From Euglena gracilis (Eukaryota > Euglenida > Euglenophyceae > Euglenales), in NCBI GenBank assembly GCA_039621445.1, contig CP154956.1:43052437-43116436 (forward strand): a stretch of 64,000 nt of DNA, written 5' to 3'. The notes under the pieces were generated by a model that saw only the letters and a list, made by a program, of their open reading frames with translations, was not told the DNA's origin and did no database searches. Position 1 is the first letter of the stretch, and every line of letters starts with the position of its first letter. Below are positions 10,921 to 22,110 of the stretch, piece after piece. Both the position numbers and the translations under genes were made by a program.

Positions 10921-11099
10921 TCACCCCAACACCAGTCAAAACCCACTTAAATGGCTCCAGAACCCCCCAATCGGGGGTGAATATGCAAAAACTGGGGGGG
11001 GGAATGCCCATTTTGGGCCACTTTTGGCAAAAGAACACCTCTCCCCATCGGATTTTCAATATAATGGCAAAATTTTGCACAAAAAGGACTTAGCACTCA

Positions 11100-11260
11100 A
11101 ATATGTTGCCAATAGGGGGGATTTTGTTATTTGAGGGGGGGGGTGCGGGGGGGGAGGGCCCGCCTATGCCAAAATGAGCCACATAAACAACTTAGCCCCC
11201 GAGTATGTTGCCAATTCAGAAGGGATTTTGTTATTTGAGGTTCGGATGGGGGTGGAGGGA
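11100..11260. repeat. inverted copy of the 105-bp repeat
   Basis: Reverse-complement copies of the unit at 4560-4935, with GATTTTGTTATTTGAGG and GTATGTTGCCAAT. Confidence 0.8.
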
Positions 11261-11573
11261 GGAGTTTCCTGCCTCTCGTGATGCAAAATGCTTGTATGTC
11301 TAAAGGATTTTCATGTAATCCCTGTTTCATCATTGGTTTTTTACCCCTCCGGACCCCCATCAAGGGCCCACCGACCCCACCACCCAAGGGTATTTTTCTT
11401 TATTGCTTCTCCCTGCCAGTCGACCTAGGGCGCCGAAGGCGCCCTGCAAAAGAATTTGCTGATGGCGTTTTCCTGTGTCCAAAAAGAATTTATGAGGTTA
11501 TTTGAAGGAGTAGGGTTAGGGTTACGATTCTTATCCAAACAGCAGAACATTTCCCGCTCAACGTTGTTAGATT

Positions 11574-11737
11574 GGTCTCTACAAGGTACCCAGCGAACCC
11601 AAAGAGCCGCCCAACAAGGGTTAAAAACATGGGGGGACCCGAGCGAGGCGCCGAAGGCGCCGAGCGAGGGTTCCCCCATGTGTATTAACCCTAATTGGGC
11701 GGCTCTTTGGGGTAGCTGGTACCTTGTAGGGCCCAAT
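11574..11737. repeat. 160-bp inverted repeat
   Basis: Outer arms CTACAAGGTACC / GGTACCTTGTAG and inner arms CCAAAGAGCCGCCC / GGGCGGCTCTTTGG, with an apex GGCGCCGAAGGCGCC. A complete fold-back. Confidence 0.85.
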
Positions 11738-11804
11738 TTATCACGTTTCTGAACAGCCAGTTGTAGTCCTCAAAATTGAAATTTTTCTAAGCCGGTCAAT
11801 GAAG

Positions 11805-11915
11805 GAGTAGGGTTAGGGTCAGGGTTTGGGTTAGGGTTCGGATTAGGGTTAGGTATAGGGTTAGGGTTAGGTATACGGTTAGGTTAGGGTTAGGTATAGG
11901 GTTTTGGTATGGGGA
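11805..11915. repeat. degenerate TTAGGG tract
   Basis: GGGTTA and GGTTAGGTATAGGG variants over about 110 bp, in TTAGGG orientation. Interstitial, not a chromosome end. Confidence 0.9.
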
Positions 11916-12104
11916 TTTTGGGGGCTAGGCAGTCAAGTTCGGGTCCCGAGAACCCCCCCCTGTCTGGTTAAGTTCGGACCACGACAGGGGGGGGGTCCCG
12001 CGGGACCCCCCCCCCCCCGGGGCCTGGGCTCCTTTGTTATTTGAGGGGGGTGCGGGGGGTGACCAAGTGACTTACAAAAGCGACTCAGTTCTGTTTTCCC
12101 CGAG

Positions 12105-12240
12105 GGGGGGGGCTTAAATCTCCAGAAGGGGGGGGGGGTAGTGCAAAAAAAATGGTGGTCGGCTCGACCACCACAGGTCGGCCCGACCATGGTCGGCCCG
12201 ACCACCACGATGGCGACCACCGGAAATACGCACGGAGCCG
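12105..12240. repeat. GGTCGGCCCGACC palindromes
   Basis: Inverted relative to 10770-10920: GGCTTAAATCTCCAG, poly-G, then GTCGGCTCGACC and GGTCGGCCCGACC palindromes. Confidence 0.8.
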
Positions 12241-12559
12241 AGTCGGATTTTTGCAAATGACCAAATGACCAAAGTGAATGGCCGAGGTTGGCCAGACTCA
12301 CAAAAACACGCAATACCCATTCCCGTTTCATGCGGAAGGTGGAGGGGATGCCCAATATGGAAAATCCTGCCGAGGTTTTCCTGACCCGATTTTGGTCAGC
12401 CCAATGTTTTGGTCGGTGCAGGAAATCCTGCTGACCAGCGTTTTCTGAAGGACCGGGGGGGGATATCCATCTGGCCAGCTAGAAAAAGGTGTCGGCTGGG
12501 AAAAAAAGGAGGTTCGCCTTGTCTGAAGGACCCTTGGCACCAGAAGGGGGGGGTGAATG

Positions 12560-12700
12560 ATTGGCTATGACGTTCCCGGAGGCCGGGCCGACCTGGTCGG
12601 CCCAATCTGGCCGTTATCAACCACTGGAGGTCAGGGACCTCCAATCAACTGCATTGCCCCCCATTTTTGAAATTTAAGCCCCCCCCTCCAAATTCAATTC
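12560..12700. repeat. GGTCGGGCCGACC palindromes with TTTAAGCCCCC
   Basis: Same pair of modules, followed by AATTCTCTTAATTTGGC, which is also found at both sides of the centre of the large palindrome. Confidence 0.8.
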
Positions 12701-12719
12701 TCTTAATTTGGCATGCAAA

Positions 12720-12832
12720 ATGCATACGGTTGGGGTTAGGGTTAGGGTTAGGGTTAGAAATACGGTTAGGGTCAGGGTTAGGGATAGGGTCAGGGTTAGG
12801 GTCAGGATGAGGGAAATGGTTAGGGTCAAGGG
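12720..12832. repeat. degenerate TTAGGG tract
   Basis: TTAGGG units mixed with GGGTCA and ATACGG variants, in TTAGGG orientation, directly after the repeat module above. Confidence 0.9.
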
Positions 12833-13254
12833 TCGGCCGACCAACTTAGCACCACACAAAGTTCATCAGACGTTTGCCCGTGGCCACCCTTGCACACACA
12901 AAGGGATTTTGTCATTTTCCGTGGATGTTTACGTGGATGTTTTTTTTGAATATGGGACGTTTTTGACAGTTTCAAGGTCATTCCAATGTGTTCCCATGCA
13001 TTTCGAGTCAAATTTACTCAATCAAATTTGGGGATTTCAAAAAGGGGGGGTACCATGCCCCCCCCCCCCCGAACTATTCCCATCCCAAGAGGCCACTTTT
13101 CCCGGATGGGAACAGTTGGGGGGGTTCCTGTGTTTAGAAAGAAAAATCTCAAAAAAATTCGCCTCGCGGCGTACCTTCAAAAAATGCCAACCCCCCCAAC
13201 TATTCCCGAAGGCAAATGGGAATAGTTGGGGGGGGGATAGTTGGGGGGGGGGGA

Positions 13255-13400
13255 GAGTAGTTGGGGGGGGCATGGTAATGTGGTAATGTGGTTGATTGGA
13301 GGTCAGGCTGACCTGGTCGGCCTGACCTCCAATGGTCAATAAGCCATAGCCAATGGTCGGGCCGACCATGGTTGACCAACCTCCGGAATTGTCGTAGCCA
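13255..13400. repeat. GGTCGGCCTGACC palindromes
   Basis: Poly-G, GTAATGTGGTTGATTGGAGG, then palindromic GTCGGCC variants and TAGCCAATCATCTGCAC. A diverged version of the arm end of the large palindrome. Confidence 0.8.
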
Positions 13401-13544
13401 ATCATCTGCACAGAACCAGGAGGGGGGGGCACCCATTTTGCTGTGCCGAGGGGTCGGAGTTTGGGCGGGTTTGGCATGGCGGAGAGCCAAAAATTCACAA
13501 AGGAAATTTCATTGGCATGAATTTGTTCCCCCTCAAAGTGGTCA

Positions 13545-14060
13545 TTTTCTCTTGGCGCCTAAGCCCAAAAATTGACCCCCCCCAAAGTGTCCCCTCCCTC
13601 ACAATGGCCGTTTTGGCAAATTTGTCCCCCCCTCAAAGTGGCCATTTTCTCTTGGCGCCGAAGGCGCCAAAGCCCAAAAATTGACCCCCCCAAAGTGTCC
13701 CCTCCCTCACAATGGCCGTTTTGGCAAATTTGTCCCCCCCCCAAAGTGGCCATTTTCTCTGGGCGCCGAAGGCGCCAAAGCCAAAAAATTGACCCCCCCC
13801 CCCAAAGTGTCCCCTCCCTCACAATGGCCGTTTTTGCAAATTTGTCCCCCCCCTCAAAGGGGCCATTTTCTCTTGGCGCCGAAGGCGCAAAATTGACCCC
13901 CCCCCAAAGGGCAAACGGCAGGGAGGGGACACTTTGGGGGGTCAATTTTTGGGCTTAGGCTCATTCGGTGCCAAGAGGAAATGACCACTTTGAGGGGGGG
14001 GGGACAAATTTGCCAAAATTTTTGACCACTCTGAGGGGGGCACTTTGAGGGGGGGGGGGG
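13545..14060. repeat. GGCGCC-hairpin tandem array
   Basis: About five units of roughly 95 bp with CAATGGCCGTTTT, CAAAGTGGCCATTTTCTCT, GGCGCCGAAGGCGCC and AAAAATTGACCCCCC. Reverse complement of the array at 2800-3050. Long frames on both strands are repeat translations. Confidence 0.9.
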
Positions 14061-14342
14061 TGAGGGTGTTTTTTTTGTCTCAAGTGGCCTAGAGGGTGGC
14101 TCCCCAAGGGGGTGGGCCGGGTCACGGGGGGGTCACGGGGGGGGTCACGGGGGGGGCCCCGGGGGGGGGATGGGGTCCTCTTCAATGTTTCCGGCTTCCG
14201 CGACATTTGAAAAAAAAAATACTGAAAGCAGTTGTGATTGAAGCACGTGCGTTTGCGGACCCCAAAAACGGGGGGTGTTCAAATCCGGGTCACGGGGGGG
14301 TCACGGGGGGGTCACGGGGGGGGGGTCACGGGGACGACACCC

Positions 14343-15020
14343 CCCAAATATCACCATACAAGGTTAGGTAAGGTAACTGTGCTCATCAACTTTTGGGAAC
14401 CTACCAAAGAACTCTTGGATCGTGGGTGCAGCGCCCAGTGAAGCACGCAAAATGGGGTTTGCAAAAGGAAGGAGACGATGTAAACTTGTGTCATCTTTCA
14501 CATATGTTCCCATGTTTAACGGTAATGTTACCACTATTTCGAAAGGATTCTAGTTCGGAAGACCACAGACGGTGGCCAAAAGCTGCCCGGCGGCCACATA
14601 TTCTTATTCTGAGGTTTCCGGCCGTCCCAGATCTGTACAGCGGATCCTAATTCAGCTTCGCTTTGTCCAAAAAAAATATGTCGTCAGTCTTCCGTCCGTC
14701 GTCGAGGTTGAGAAACACAGACTTTGACCAAAACCATGTTGCTTTATAAACACAGCCTTAAATAACTGCGTCTTAAACGCAGACTCTGACCTGAGTCTGC
14801 GTTTCGAAACGCAGACTCAGGTCAGAGTCTGCGTTTAAGACGCAGTTCTTGATATAAAGGCATTTGTGGCAATGACACGTTTTCCATTAAGGCATCTGTG
14901 GTCAGGCACGTTTTCCATTAGGGCGCTTTTTTGGGTCCGAATTTCACATTTTCCCGTTTTTGACCCCTTGCGTGAATCATGACCACGAATTTCAGGGCAG
15001 GCATTTGGCGGACTCTGAAC
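14343..15020. repeat. dispersed duplicated module, copy 2
   Basis: Direct copy of 3070-3770, including the hairpin at 14763-14845. It ends at CTCTGAACACGTTTTT and is followed by a different hairpin from copy 1. Confidence 0.85.
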
Positions 15021-15028
15021 ACGTTTTT

Positions 15029-15140
15029 TATACAAAAATCGACCGACACTAACAGATTCAGCAGGGGCGCCGGGCGGCTCGCTTCGCTCGCTCGCGCCCG
15101 GCGCCCCTGCTGAATCTGTTAGTGTCGGTCGATTTTTCTA
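15029..15140. repeat. large hairpin (AATCGACCGACAC arms)
   Basis: Near-perfect arms ATCGACCGACACTAACAGAT ... ATCTGTTAGTGTCGGTCGAT with a GCTCGCTTCGCTCGCTCGC apex. Confidence 0.9.
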
Positions 15141-15237
15141 AAACCTATTTTGTCTGGGCCCGACGCCTGTCTTGATATTCATTCGACCGAACCGCCTGGA
15201 CCGAAATATGGTCAAAAAAGTGGTTTTTGGCCCATTA

Positions 15238-15410
15238 ACGGGCGCCTGAATGGAAATCGACTGACATAAACGGCGCCTGAATGGAAATCGACTTTCATAA
15301 ACGGGCGCCTGAATGGAAATCGACTGACATAAACGGGCGCCTGAATGGAAATCGACTTTCATAAACGGGCGCCTGAATGGAAATCGACTGACATAAACGG
15401 TTTCCGATGT
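15238..15410. repeat. 33-bp tandem repeat
   Basis: Five or so units of GGGCGCCTGAATGGAAATCG followed by ACTGACATAAAC or ACTTTCATAAAC. The same array is at 16120-16265 and 46905-47005. Confidence 0.9.
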
Positions 15411-15567
15411 CTTGGAAATCGACCAACCTTTTGTTTCCTTTTTTGAATGCCTTTTTGTTCCGTTTTGGGACATTTTCAGTTTCAGTCTGAAACCTGTTAA
15501 TGTCGACCAACATTTTGTCTCTTTTTTTCGGAATGCTTTTTTCTTTTTTCAATCTCTATATCAAGAA

Positions 15568-15680
15568 CTGCTTCTTAAACGCAGACTCTGACCTGAGTCT
15601 GCGTTTCGAAACGCAGACTCAGGCCGAATAACAGACTCAGCGTTTCGAAACAGAGACTCAGGCCAGAGTCTGCGTTTTAT
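15568..15680. repeat. hairpin of the CTGCGTTT family
   Basis: Diverged third member of the 3480-3572 hairpin family, with CAGACTCAGG arms and partial decay on the right side. Confidence 0.8.
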
Positions 15681-16119
15681 TACAAACACAGATTTTGACC
15701 AAAGCCATGAACACAGCCTTTTGCTATGAACACAGCCTTGGCCCGAAATCCGATGATGTCAATATAATTGCAATACAGGCGTCGAGCCCAGAAAATAGGG
15801 TTGACATTGCCAAATAACTCCTCACCCGAAAGCTTTTCTTTTAGATGACCAGTGATGACAAATGGTTCAGGACAAATATGCCGAATGCTTTTTCTGAAGA
15901 TCCAGAAAATAATAATCTTAAGTACCGTCCTTCCGTTTGTTCCATCCAAAGTTCAGCCAGCTGTGATCACCTGGCCACAAAATTTGGTTTTTGTCTGATC
16001 CATAACTCCTCCACAACCCCATAGGACCAAAAATGTCGAAAAAAATGGAAGTACAAAATGTCCAAAAAAATCACTAAAAATTCCCAATCTGACTAGCAAC
16101 AGATTTCAATGGAATGGAA

Positions 16120-16265
16120 ATCGACTTTCATAAACGGGCGCCTGAATGGAAATCGACTGTCATAAACGGGCGCCTGAATGGAAATCGACTTACATAAACG
16201 GGCGCCTGAATGGAAATCGACTGACATAAACGGGCGCCTGAATGGAAATCGATCGACATAAACAA
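16120..16265. repeat. 33-bp tandem repeat
   Basis: Five units of the GGCGCCTGAATGGAAATCGA repeat. Confidence 0.9.
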
Positions 16266-16332
16266 TTTCAGCCTGAAATCCGTTAATGTCAGTAGAATTT
16301 CAAGACAGGCGTCGGGCCCAGAAAATAGGTTT

Positions 16333-16450
16333 TAAACAAATTGTGGCTGAGCCCAGATTTCAGCCTGAAAACGTGTTCAGGGGGCCCCCTTCGGGGGCCC
16401 CCTCCTGAACACGTTTTCAGGCTGAAATCTGGGCTCAGCCACAATTTGTG
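16333..16450. repeat. large hairpin (AATTGTGGCTGAG arms)
   Basis: Almost identical to 3755-3873, with the GGGCCCCCTTCGGGGGCCCC apex. It directly abuts the broken coding region that follows. Confidence 0.9.
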
Positions 16451-17660
16451 AGTAGAAAGTTGCTGCGGAACGCCAAAAAGGCACGGAGGGATTGGCAGCA
16501 TCAGGCAGGCTCGCCTTTTGCCGTCGCCAAGCCTCCACCCCGCAAAAGTTTTGGGTTTTTGTCTCGGCCCGAAAATGCTAAAAATAGCACCTTTTTCAAA
16601 ATTTTCGGCGCCGAAAAAGATATACCCACCAGCCCCTACCCCCCCCCCCCCCCGGGGGGGGAGGGGGGGCCAAGGCACCCCCCCACCCTCGCCCCCCCCC
16701 CCCCCCCGGGGGGGGGGGCCAAGACTAAAAAGAAAACCCTGGGCCCAACCCCCCACACCAGCAGAATTTTTGGCTGGTCTTGAGGCTGCCGCCGCAGGTC
16801 GGGAAACGCCAGCAGCCCACTCACTTTTGTTTGGGGATACGTTTGTCAGCAGTTGCCCTCGTGGTGGTCTTGCGAAAGGTAAAATGGTGGCTCTTTCAGC
16901 TGCCCGGGATTTCCAAAAGGTTTGCGAGCTGCGTGGGGCAACGTTTGACAAACTGGACGACTGACTGGCTCTTGGCATTTGCTCTTTGGACGGTAAGGGT
17001 CACGTGCCTTTTTGATCACGGTGACGAAAAGCAGCAGGCAGTCGCCACCCAACGCAAAGAAATTTGTGCTAATGCCAAGGTCCAGGATCGGTCCTGGTAC
17101 CCCTCCACGTTGACCACCATGGTCAACGCTTTGGCTCAGCGCTGCTTCTCTTTGGGAGAGGAAGCAAAAGGCCGAAGAAGAGGAGGTGGCGATAGTATCC
17201 GGGGAGGAAATTATGCGGCTCTTTGGCCTGACAGCCTGGACCAACTTTTTGGACAGCAAGAGGATGAATATCCTGTTGATTGCCTACAATTGGGCTAAAG
17301 GCCTCAGACATATGCGGAGCTGACAGTGGGGTGTTTTCACCCGTCAGAGCGGAAGGGTGTGAGCGAAGTTTTGGTGAAATATCCAAAACAAAAAGCGTGC
17401 CAAAGCAATCAACAGAACGCCAAAAAGCCGCTCCGGGAGCAGCTCATGCTGCCCCGGGGGTCCCCCCGCACCCCCCCCCTCCCCCGGGGGGGGCCACCCC
17501 TGGGGGTGGGTGGCGACCCCCTCCCCCCCTCCCCCCCTAGTCTTAAAAAAACCCCTGGTTGGGCCAGCGCACTGGTGCATACGGTAGTCACTTTGCCGGC
17601 GTGCATTGAGAAAAACCTGTTAAGAATAGCAGTTCATGACCGTGTGTCCCTAGAAGCCGG
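16451..17660 (+). pseudogene. broken or intron-rich coding region, function unknown
   Basis: Coding-like segments follow one another in changing frames: 16451-16545 (basic, RNAKKARRDWQHQ), about 16745-16961 (AEFLAGLEAAAAGRE ... ATFDKLD), about 17038-17170 (VATQRKEICANAK ... FSLGEEAK), 17171-17325 (EEEEVAIVSGEEIMRLFGL), about 17290-17455 (DICGADSGVFSPVRAEG) and 17566-17660 (SALVHTVVTLPACIEKN). Each has the G-first codon bias of real coding sequence. The first break contains a C/G-rich element of the CAGGG...CCCTG class in reverse orientation; the last contains another. The second could be a short GA-AG intron. The third looks like a single-base shift in AAAAGG. I cannot tell a gene with unusual introns from a decayed one. 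No family recognised. It is bounded by hairpin modules on both sides. Confidence 0.45.
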
Positions 17661-17850
17661 TTCGGGCGTGAAACCAGAGCCCCCGATACACGGTTTCAAA
17701 AACTGTGTCCCAGACACCGGTTCGGGTGTGAAACCTGTGCCTGGGACACCGGTTCGGGCGGTAGCCCGAACCGGTGCGGTAGCCCGAACCGGTGTTCCAG
17801 GCACAGGTTTCACACCCGAACCGGTGTCTGTGACACAGTTCTCGATCTAG
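17650..17850. repeat. CCGGTTCGGGYGTGAAACC palindromic repeat
   Basis: Direct and inverted copies of CACCGGTTCGGGTGTGAAAC with flanking CTGTGTCCCAGACA, forming stems of several sizes. Relatives at 19925-20005, 29625-29725, 31190-31310 and 47568-47665. Confidence 0.85.
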
Positions 17851-17874
17851 AAAAAATGCAGGGATAGGTGCCCA

Positions 17875-18060
17875 TTTGGCTGGCCAGCCTGCGGCCGGCT
17901 GGCCCGGCCTCTGGCCGGGCTGGATCCAACTTTATTTCACTCGACCCCCCAGGGGGGGGCTCCCAGTCTGAATTTGGGCTGCTGGCTGGATTTGAGCTGC
18001 TGGCTGGCTGGACCCCCCCCCCCCGGGGGGATAGGGTCCCCTCCGGCTCAAGACACATTT
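17875..18060. repeat. CCAGCC-rich module
   Basis: GGCTGGCCAGCCTGCGGCCGG, TTTATTTCACTCGACCCCC, CTGGATTTGAGCTGCTGGC and poly-C. Copies at 20165-20325, 34800-34950, 53970-54115 and 54330-54395, in either orientation, often inside larger elements. Confidence 0.8.
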
Positions 18061-18074
18061 TTAGGAATGACAAA

Positions 18075-18210
18075 ACGGACGCCGGTTTTGTACAGAACTG
18101 GCGTCCCTAACCCCTTTTTTTTAGAACAGAACCGGCGTCCGGAAAACCCATGGGGGGTCGCCACTTCTGTCCTGAACCCGGCGTCCCAAACGCCGGTTTA
18201 AGCTGGAGGG
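18075..18210. repeat. GACGCCGGTTTTGTACAG palindromic repeat
   Basis: Third block of the 6655-6790 family. Confidence 0.8.
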
Positions 18211-18589
18211 GATCCCATCCCGGGGGGGGGGGGGGTAAGAAAACCCCTGCTGCCTGCCTGGGCAGGCACCCCAAGGCACTCCGGACCCCTCCCCCTGGGG
18301 TTGGTAAACAGCCTGCACCCATCCCTGCATTTTTTCCTCATCACAGCTTCCTCCATCACAGCCCCCCCCCCCCAGCCTTGATCTAGCTCCATCCATCAAA
18401 ATGTCGAGAAGGCAAAAATGTTTTGAAAATTTTGTTTTTTCATCGACCAAGCCCAGCACAGCCCCCTACAGCCCCGGACCCCCCCCCCCCGGTCGGCCCT
18501 CCCTCGGCACGGCATGCCGAACCATTTTTTTCTGCATCATTGGGATGTTTCAGGGTCCAAATACTGTGAACACAGTTTTCTTGGTCGGA

Positions 18590-19722
18590 GTCCGTGTTTA
18601 GAAACACAGACTTAGGTCAAAGTCCGTGTTTCTAAACACGGACTTCGGCACGTCAAAGTCTGTGTTTAGAAACACAGACTTTGACCAAAGCCATGTTGCT
18701 ATAAACACAGCCTTAATGGAAAACGTGCCTAACCACAGATGCCTTAATGGAAAACGTGTCATTGCCACAAATGCCCTCATGGAAAACGTGTCACCCCCCC
18801 CTTTTTTTCCTTTCTTTTTTTCTTTTTTTTTCCGCAGCCCTCCCACTATGGCTAAACGCACAGCAAACTTTGTGAATGGTCTTTTGCCACCTCCCCCTAG
18901 GGCGGAACTGTTCCTGGCTGCTCTCGCGGTATACCAGCAAGATGCCAAGAAACCGAAGGTTAACCCCCTTCATGGCACCTTGCTGGCACAGGGCAGTCGG
19001 GAACTTTGTTCGTTTCAGGGAATCGTTCGGCAACCTCGTTTCATACATACGTGAATGCCGTTGCTCGGGCATTCCGCAAAACAACGATTGAGGGAGTTGT
19101 TTTTTGTGTAAAGCGGGTCGTCTTCCGTGACGTCTAACACTCCCTGTCGTATTGCTCAAAGGCAACCTCTGGCCGTTTCTTGCGTTGTAGAGTACCCCCC
19201 TAGACCTACCTAGTCTGGTCACCCCCCCTTTATTTGACCCCCCCCCCCCTTTATTGAGCATTTGGTTCCGGGGAAATTTTTTTTCATGCGCCGAAGGCGC
19301 CGAAATTTTTTTTGCCCTCTTCCTAAAGAAATTTTTGACCCCCCCCCCCCTCATTTGACCCCCCCCCCCTTACTTGAGCATTTGGGGGGTCCGTTGGCCC
19401 GTGGGTGTGCTGAAATAAAGGGGGGGGGTCTAGTCTAGACCTACCTAATCTAGGGTAGAGGACCACCCGGCCTCTCAACCTGTCGCCGAATTTTCATGAC
19501 AACGATTTTTTGATTGCCACAGATGCCCTAATGGAAAACGTGCCTGACCACAGATGCCTTAATGGAAAACGTGTCATTGCCACAGATGCCTTAATGGAAA
19601 ACGTGCCTAACCACAGATGCCTTAATGGAAAACGTGTCATTGCCACAAATGCCCTCATGGAAAACGTGTTCATGACCACGAATTTCAGGGCAGGCATTTG
19701 GCGGGCTGAACACGTTTTTAAC
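18590..19722 (+). mobile_element. repeat unit carrying the MAKRTANF ORF, copy B
   Basis: Mirror orientation of the copy A unit. Order: GTCTGTGTTT hairpins (18595-18690), half-unit array (18716-18800), poly-C/T tract and CGCAG, ORF (18848), 3' tail with CTAGACCTACCTA and poly-C blocks (19195-19450), a second half-unit array in direct orientation (19517-19710), and the terminal CATGACCACGAATTTCAGGG ... GGGCTGAACACGTTTTTA. The arrays are direct, not inverted, repeats. I found no transposase or reverse-transcriptase motifs and no clear target-site duplication, so the mechanism of spread is unknown. Confidence 0.6.
18848..19054 (+). pseudogene. MAKRTANF-family ORF, copy B (internally deleted)
   Basis: Starts MAKRTANFVNGLL like copies A and C and follows them to LLAQG. 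There it is missing 208 bp present in copy C (30231-30438). The junction sits on a shared GCA, and 208 is not a multiple of three, so the frame changes and stops after 68 residues. Downstream homology to the family resumes (AGTCGGGAACTTTG onward). Non-functional as a full-length gene. Confidence 0.7.
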
Positions 19723-19924
19723 AAGGTTCCAGGCTCTGTCCAGGCAACTTATGCCACGTTTCATGGGGCAGCAACCTGGGCGCGGGATGTCCTGGACCGT
19801 GCGATTGGCTTCAAAGATCTCGCGCGCCGATTTCCCTGTTAAACTATTGTTACCGTTTGGTTCACAACTCAGCACACCGATTTTCACTTCGCTCTGAGCT
19901 TTTGTACTATTGCATAGTTGATTC

Positions 19925-20005
19925 ACTCCCAGACACCGGTTTCCCGCCCGAACCGGTGTCCCAGACGCCGGTTCGGGCGTGAAACCAGAGCCCCCATACA
20001 CGGTT
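19925..20005. repeat. CCGGTTCGGGCGTGAAACC palindrome
   Basis: Short member of the 17650-17850 family. Confidence 0.75.
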
Positions 20006-21054
20006 TCAGTAATCAGGCTGCTCCTCCAGTCCCGATCCAGCCTTGATCTAGCTCCATCCATCAAAATGTTGAAAATGGCAAAAAAGTTTCAGAAATTTTT
20101 GTTTTTCATCCAGCCCAGCCCCCCCCAGCCCCGGACCCCCCCCCACCTCTCCTATACCCCGGGGGGGGGGGGTCCAGCCAGCAGCTCATTCCAGCCAGCA
20201 GCCTTTTTGCCAGCCGGAGGCTGGACCCCCCCCCCGGGGGAGGTCCAGCCTGCAGCAGCTCAAATCCAGCCAGGAGCCCAAATCGAGGCTGGGAGCCCCC
20301 TGGGGGGTCGAGTGAAATAAAGTTGGGGAAATTGGGTGTCTGGGTCGGCTCCGTGCGGATGATTGGCTATGACGATCCCGGAGGTCGTACCGACCATGGT
20401 CGGACCGACCTAGGTCGGGCCGACCATTGGCTATGGCCTATCGACCATTGGAGGTCGGGCCGACCTGGTCGGCCCGACCTCCAATCATCCGCATTCCCCC
20501 CCCCCCTTTTTGAAATTTAAGCCCCCCCCCGCCCCCGGAAACTTGAATCAGTATTCAGTAAAATTTGACTCAAAATGCACGGAAAAACATTGGAATGAGG
20601 TTGAAACTGGCAAAAAAACGTCCCATGTTAAAGAAAGAGTCCCTAATGAACTTAGTCGGCCTACGGCCTCCTCCGGGGGGGGGGGGGCCCCCCCCCCGCG
20701 CCCCCCCCCCCCCAAAATAACAATATCCCCTTGTGTGTGCAAGGCAACAGTGGCCCTAACGAAATCCTTTTGTGTGAGCAAGGCAAGGATGGCCAAAACG
20801 CGCCGCCCAACAAACTCCATTTGTGCTAACTTAGTCGGCCTACGGCCTCCTCCGGGGGGGGGTCGGGGCTGGCGCCCCCCCCCCCCCCCCCCCCGCCCAA
20901 AATAACAATATCCCCTTGTGTGCAAGGCAAGGGTGGACAAAACGCGCACCGTAACAAAATCCTTTTGTGTGTGCAAGGCAAGGATGGCCAAAACGCGCCC
21001 CCCAACAAACTCCCTTTGTGCTAACTTAGTCGCGCACCCTAACAAAATCTTGTG

Positions 21055-22110
21055 TGTGCATTAACCCTAACCGTATCCCTAACCCTAACCCTAATCCCCA
21101 GCCCTAACCGTATCCCTAACCCTAACTCTAACCCTAGCCCTAACCCTAACCGTATCCCTAACCCTAACTCTAACCCTGACCCGAACCCTATCCGTATCCC
21201 TAACCCTAAAACTAATCCCCAGCCCTAACCGTATCCCTAACCCTAACTCTAACCCTAGCCCTAACCCTAACTCTAACCCTAACCCGAACCCTAACCGTAT
21301 CCCTAACCCTAACTCTAACCCTAGCCCTAACCCTAACTCTAACCCTAACCCGAACCCTATCCGTATCCCTAACCCTAACCCTAACTGCATCCCTAACCCT
21401 AACCGTATCCCCAACCCAAACTCAAACCGTATCCCTGGCCCGAACTCTAACCCTAACCGTATCCCTAACCCTAACAATAACCGTAACACTGACCGTATCC
21501 CTAACCCTAACCCTAATCCCCAGCCCTAACCGTATCCCTAACCCTAACTCTAACGCTATCCCTAACCCTAACCGTATCCCTAACCCTAACTCTAACCCTA
21601 ACCGAAACCCTAACCGTATCCCTAACCCTAACTCTAACCCGAACCCTATCCGTATCCCTAACCCTAACCCTAACTGTATCCCTAACCCTAACCGTATCCC
21701 CAACCCAAACTCAAACCGTATCCCTGGCCCGAACTCTAACCCTAACTGTATCCCTAACCCTGACCATACCTGTATCCCTAACCCTAACCCTAATTCCCAT
21801 GCCCTAACCGTATCCCTAACCCTAACTCTTACCCTATCCCTAACCCTAACCCTAACCCTATCCCTAACCGTATCCCCAACCCAAACTCAAACCGTATCCC
21901 TGGCCCGAGCTCTAACCCTAACTCTAACCCTAACCGTATCCCTAACCCTAACTATAACCGTAACGTAACACTAACCGTATCCCTAACCCTAACCCTATCC
22001 CTAACTCTAACCCTAACCGAAACCCTAACCGTATCCCGTATCCCTAACCCTAACTCTAACCCTAGCCCTAACCCTAACCGTATCCCTAACCCTAACTCTA
22101 ATCGAATTTT
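21055..22110. repeat. degenerate CCCTAA array (left arm)
   Basis: CCCTAA units interleaved with CCGTAT, CTCTAA, CCCGAA and CCCAGC variants at semi-regular spacing. Leu/Gly-rich and Arg/Val-rich open frames here are repeat translations. Confidence 0.95.
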
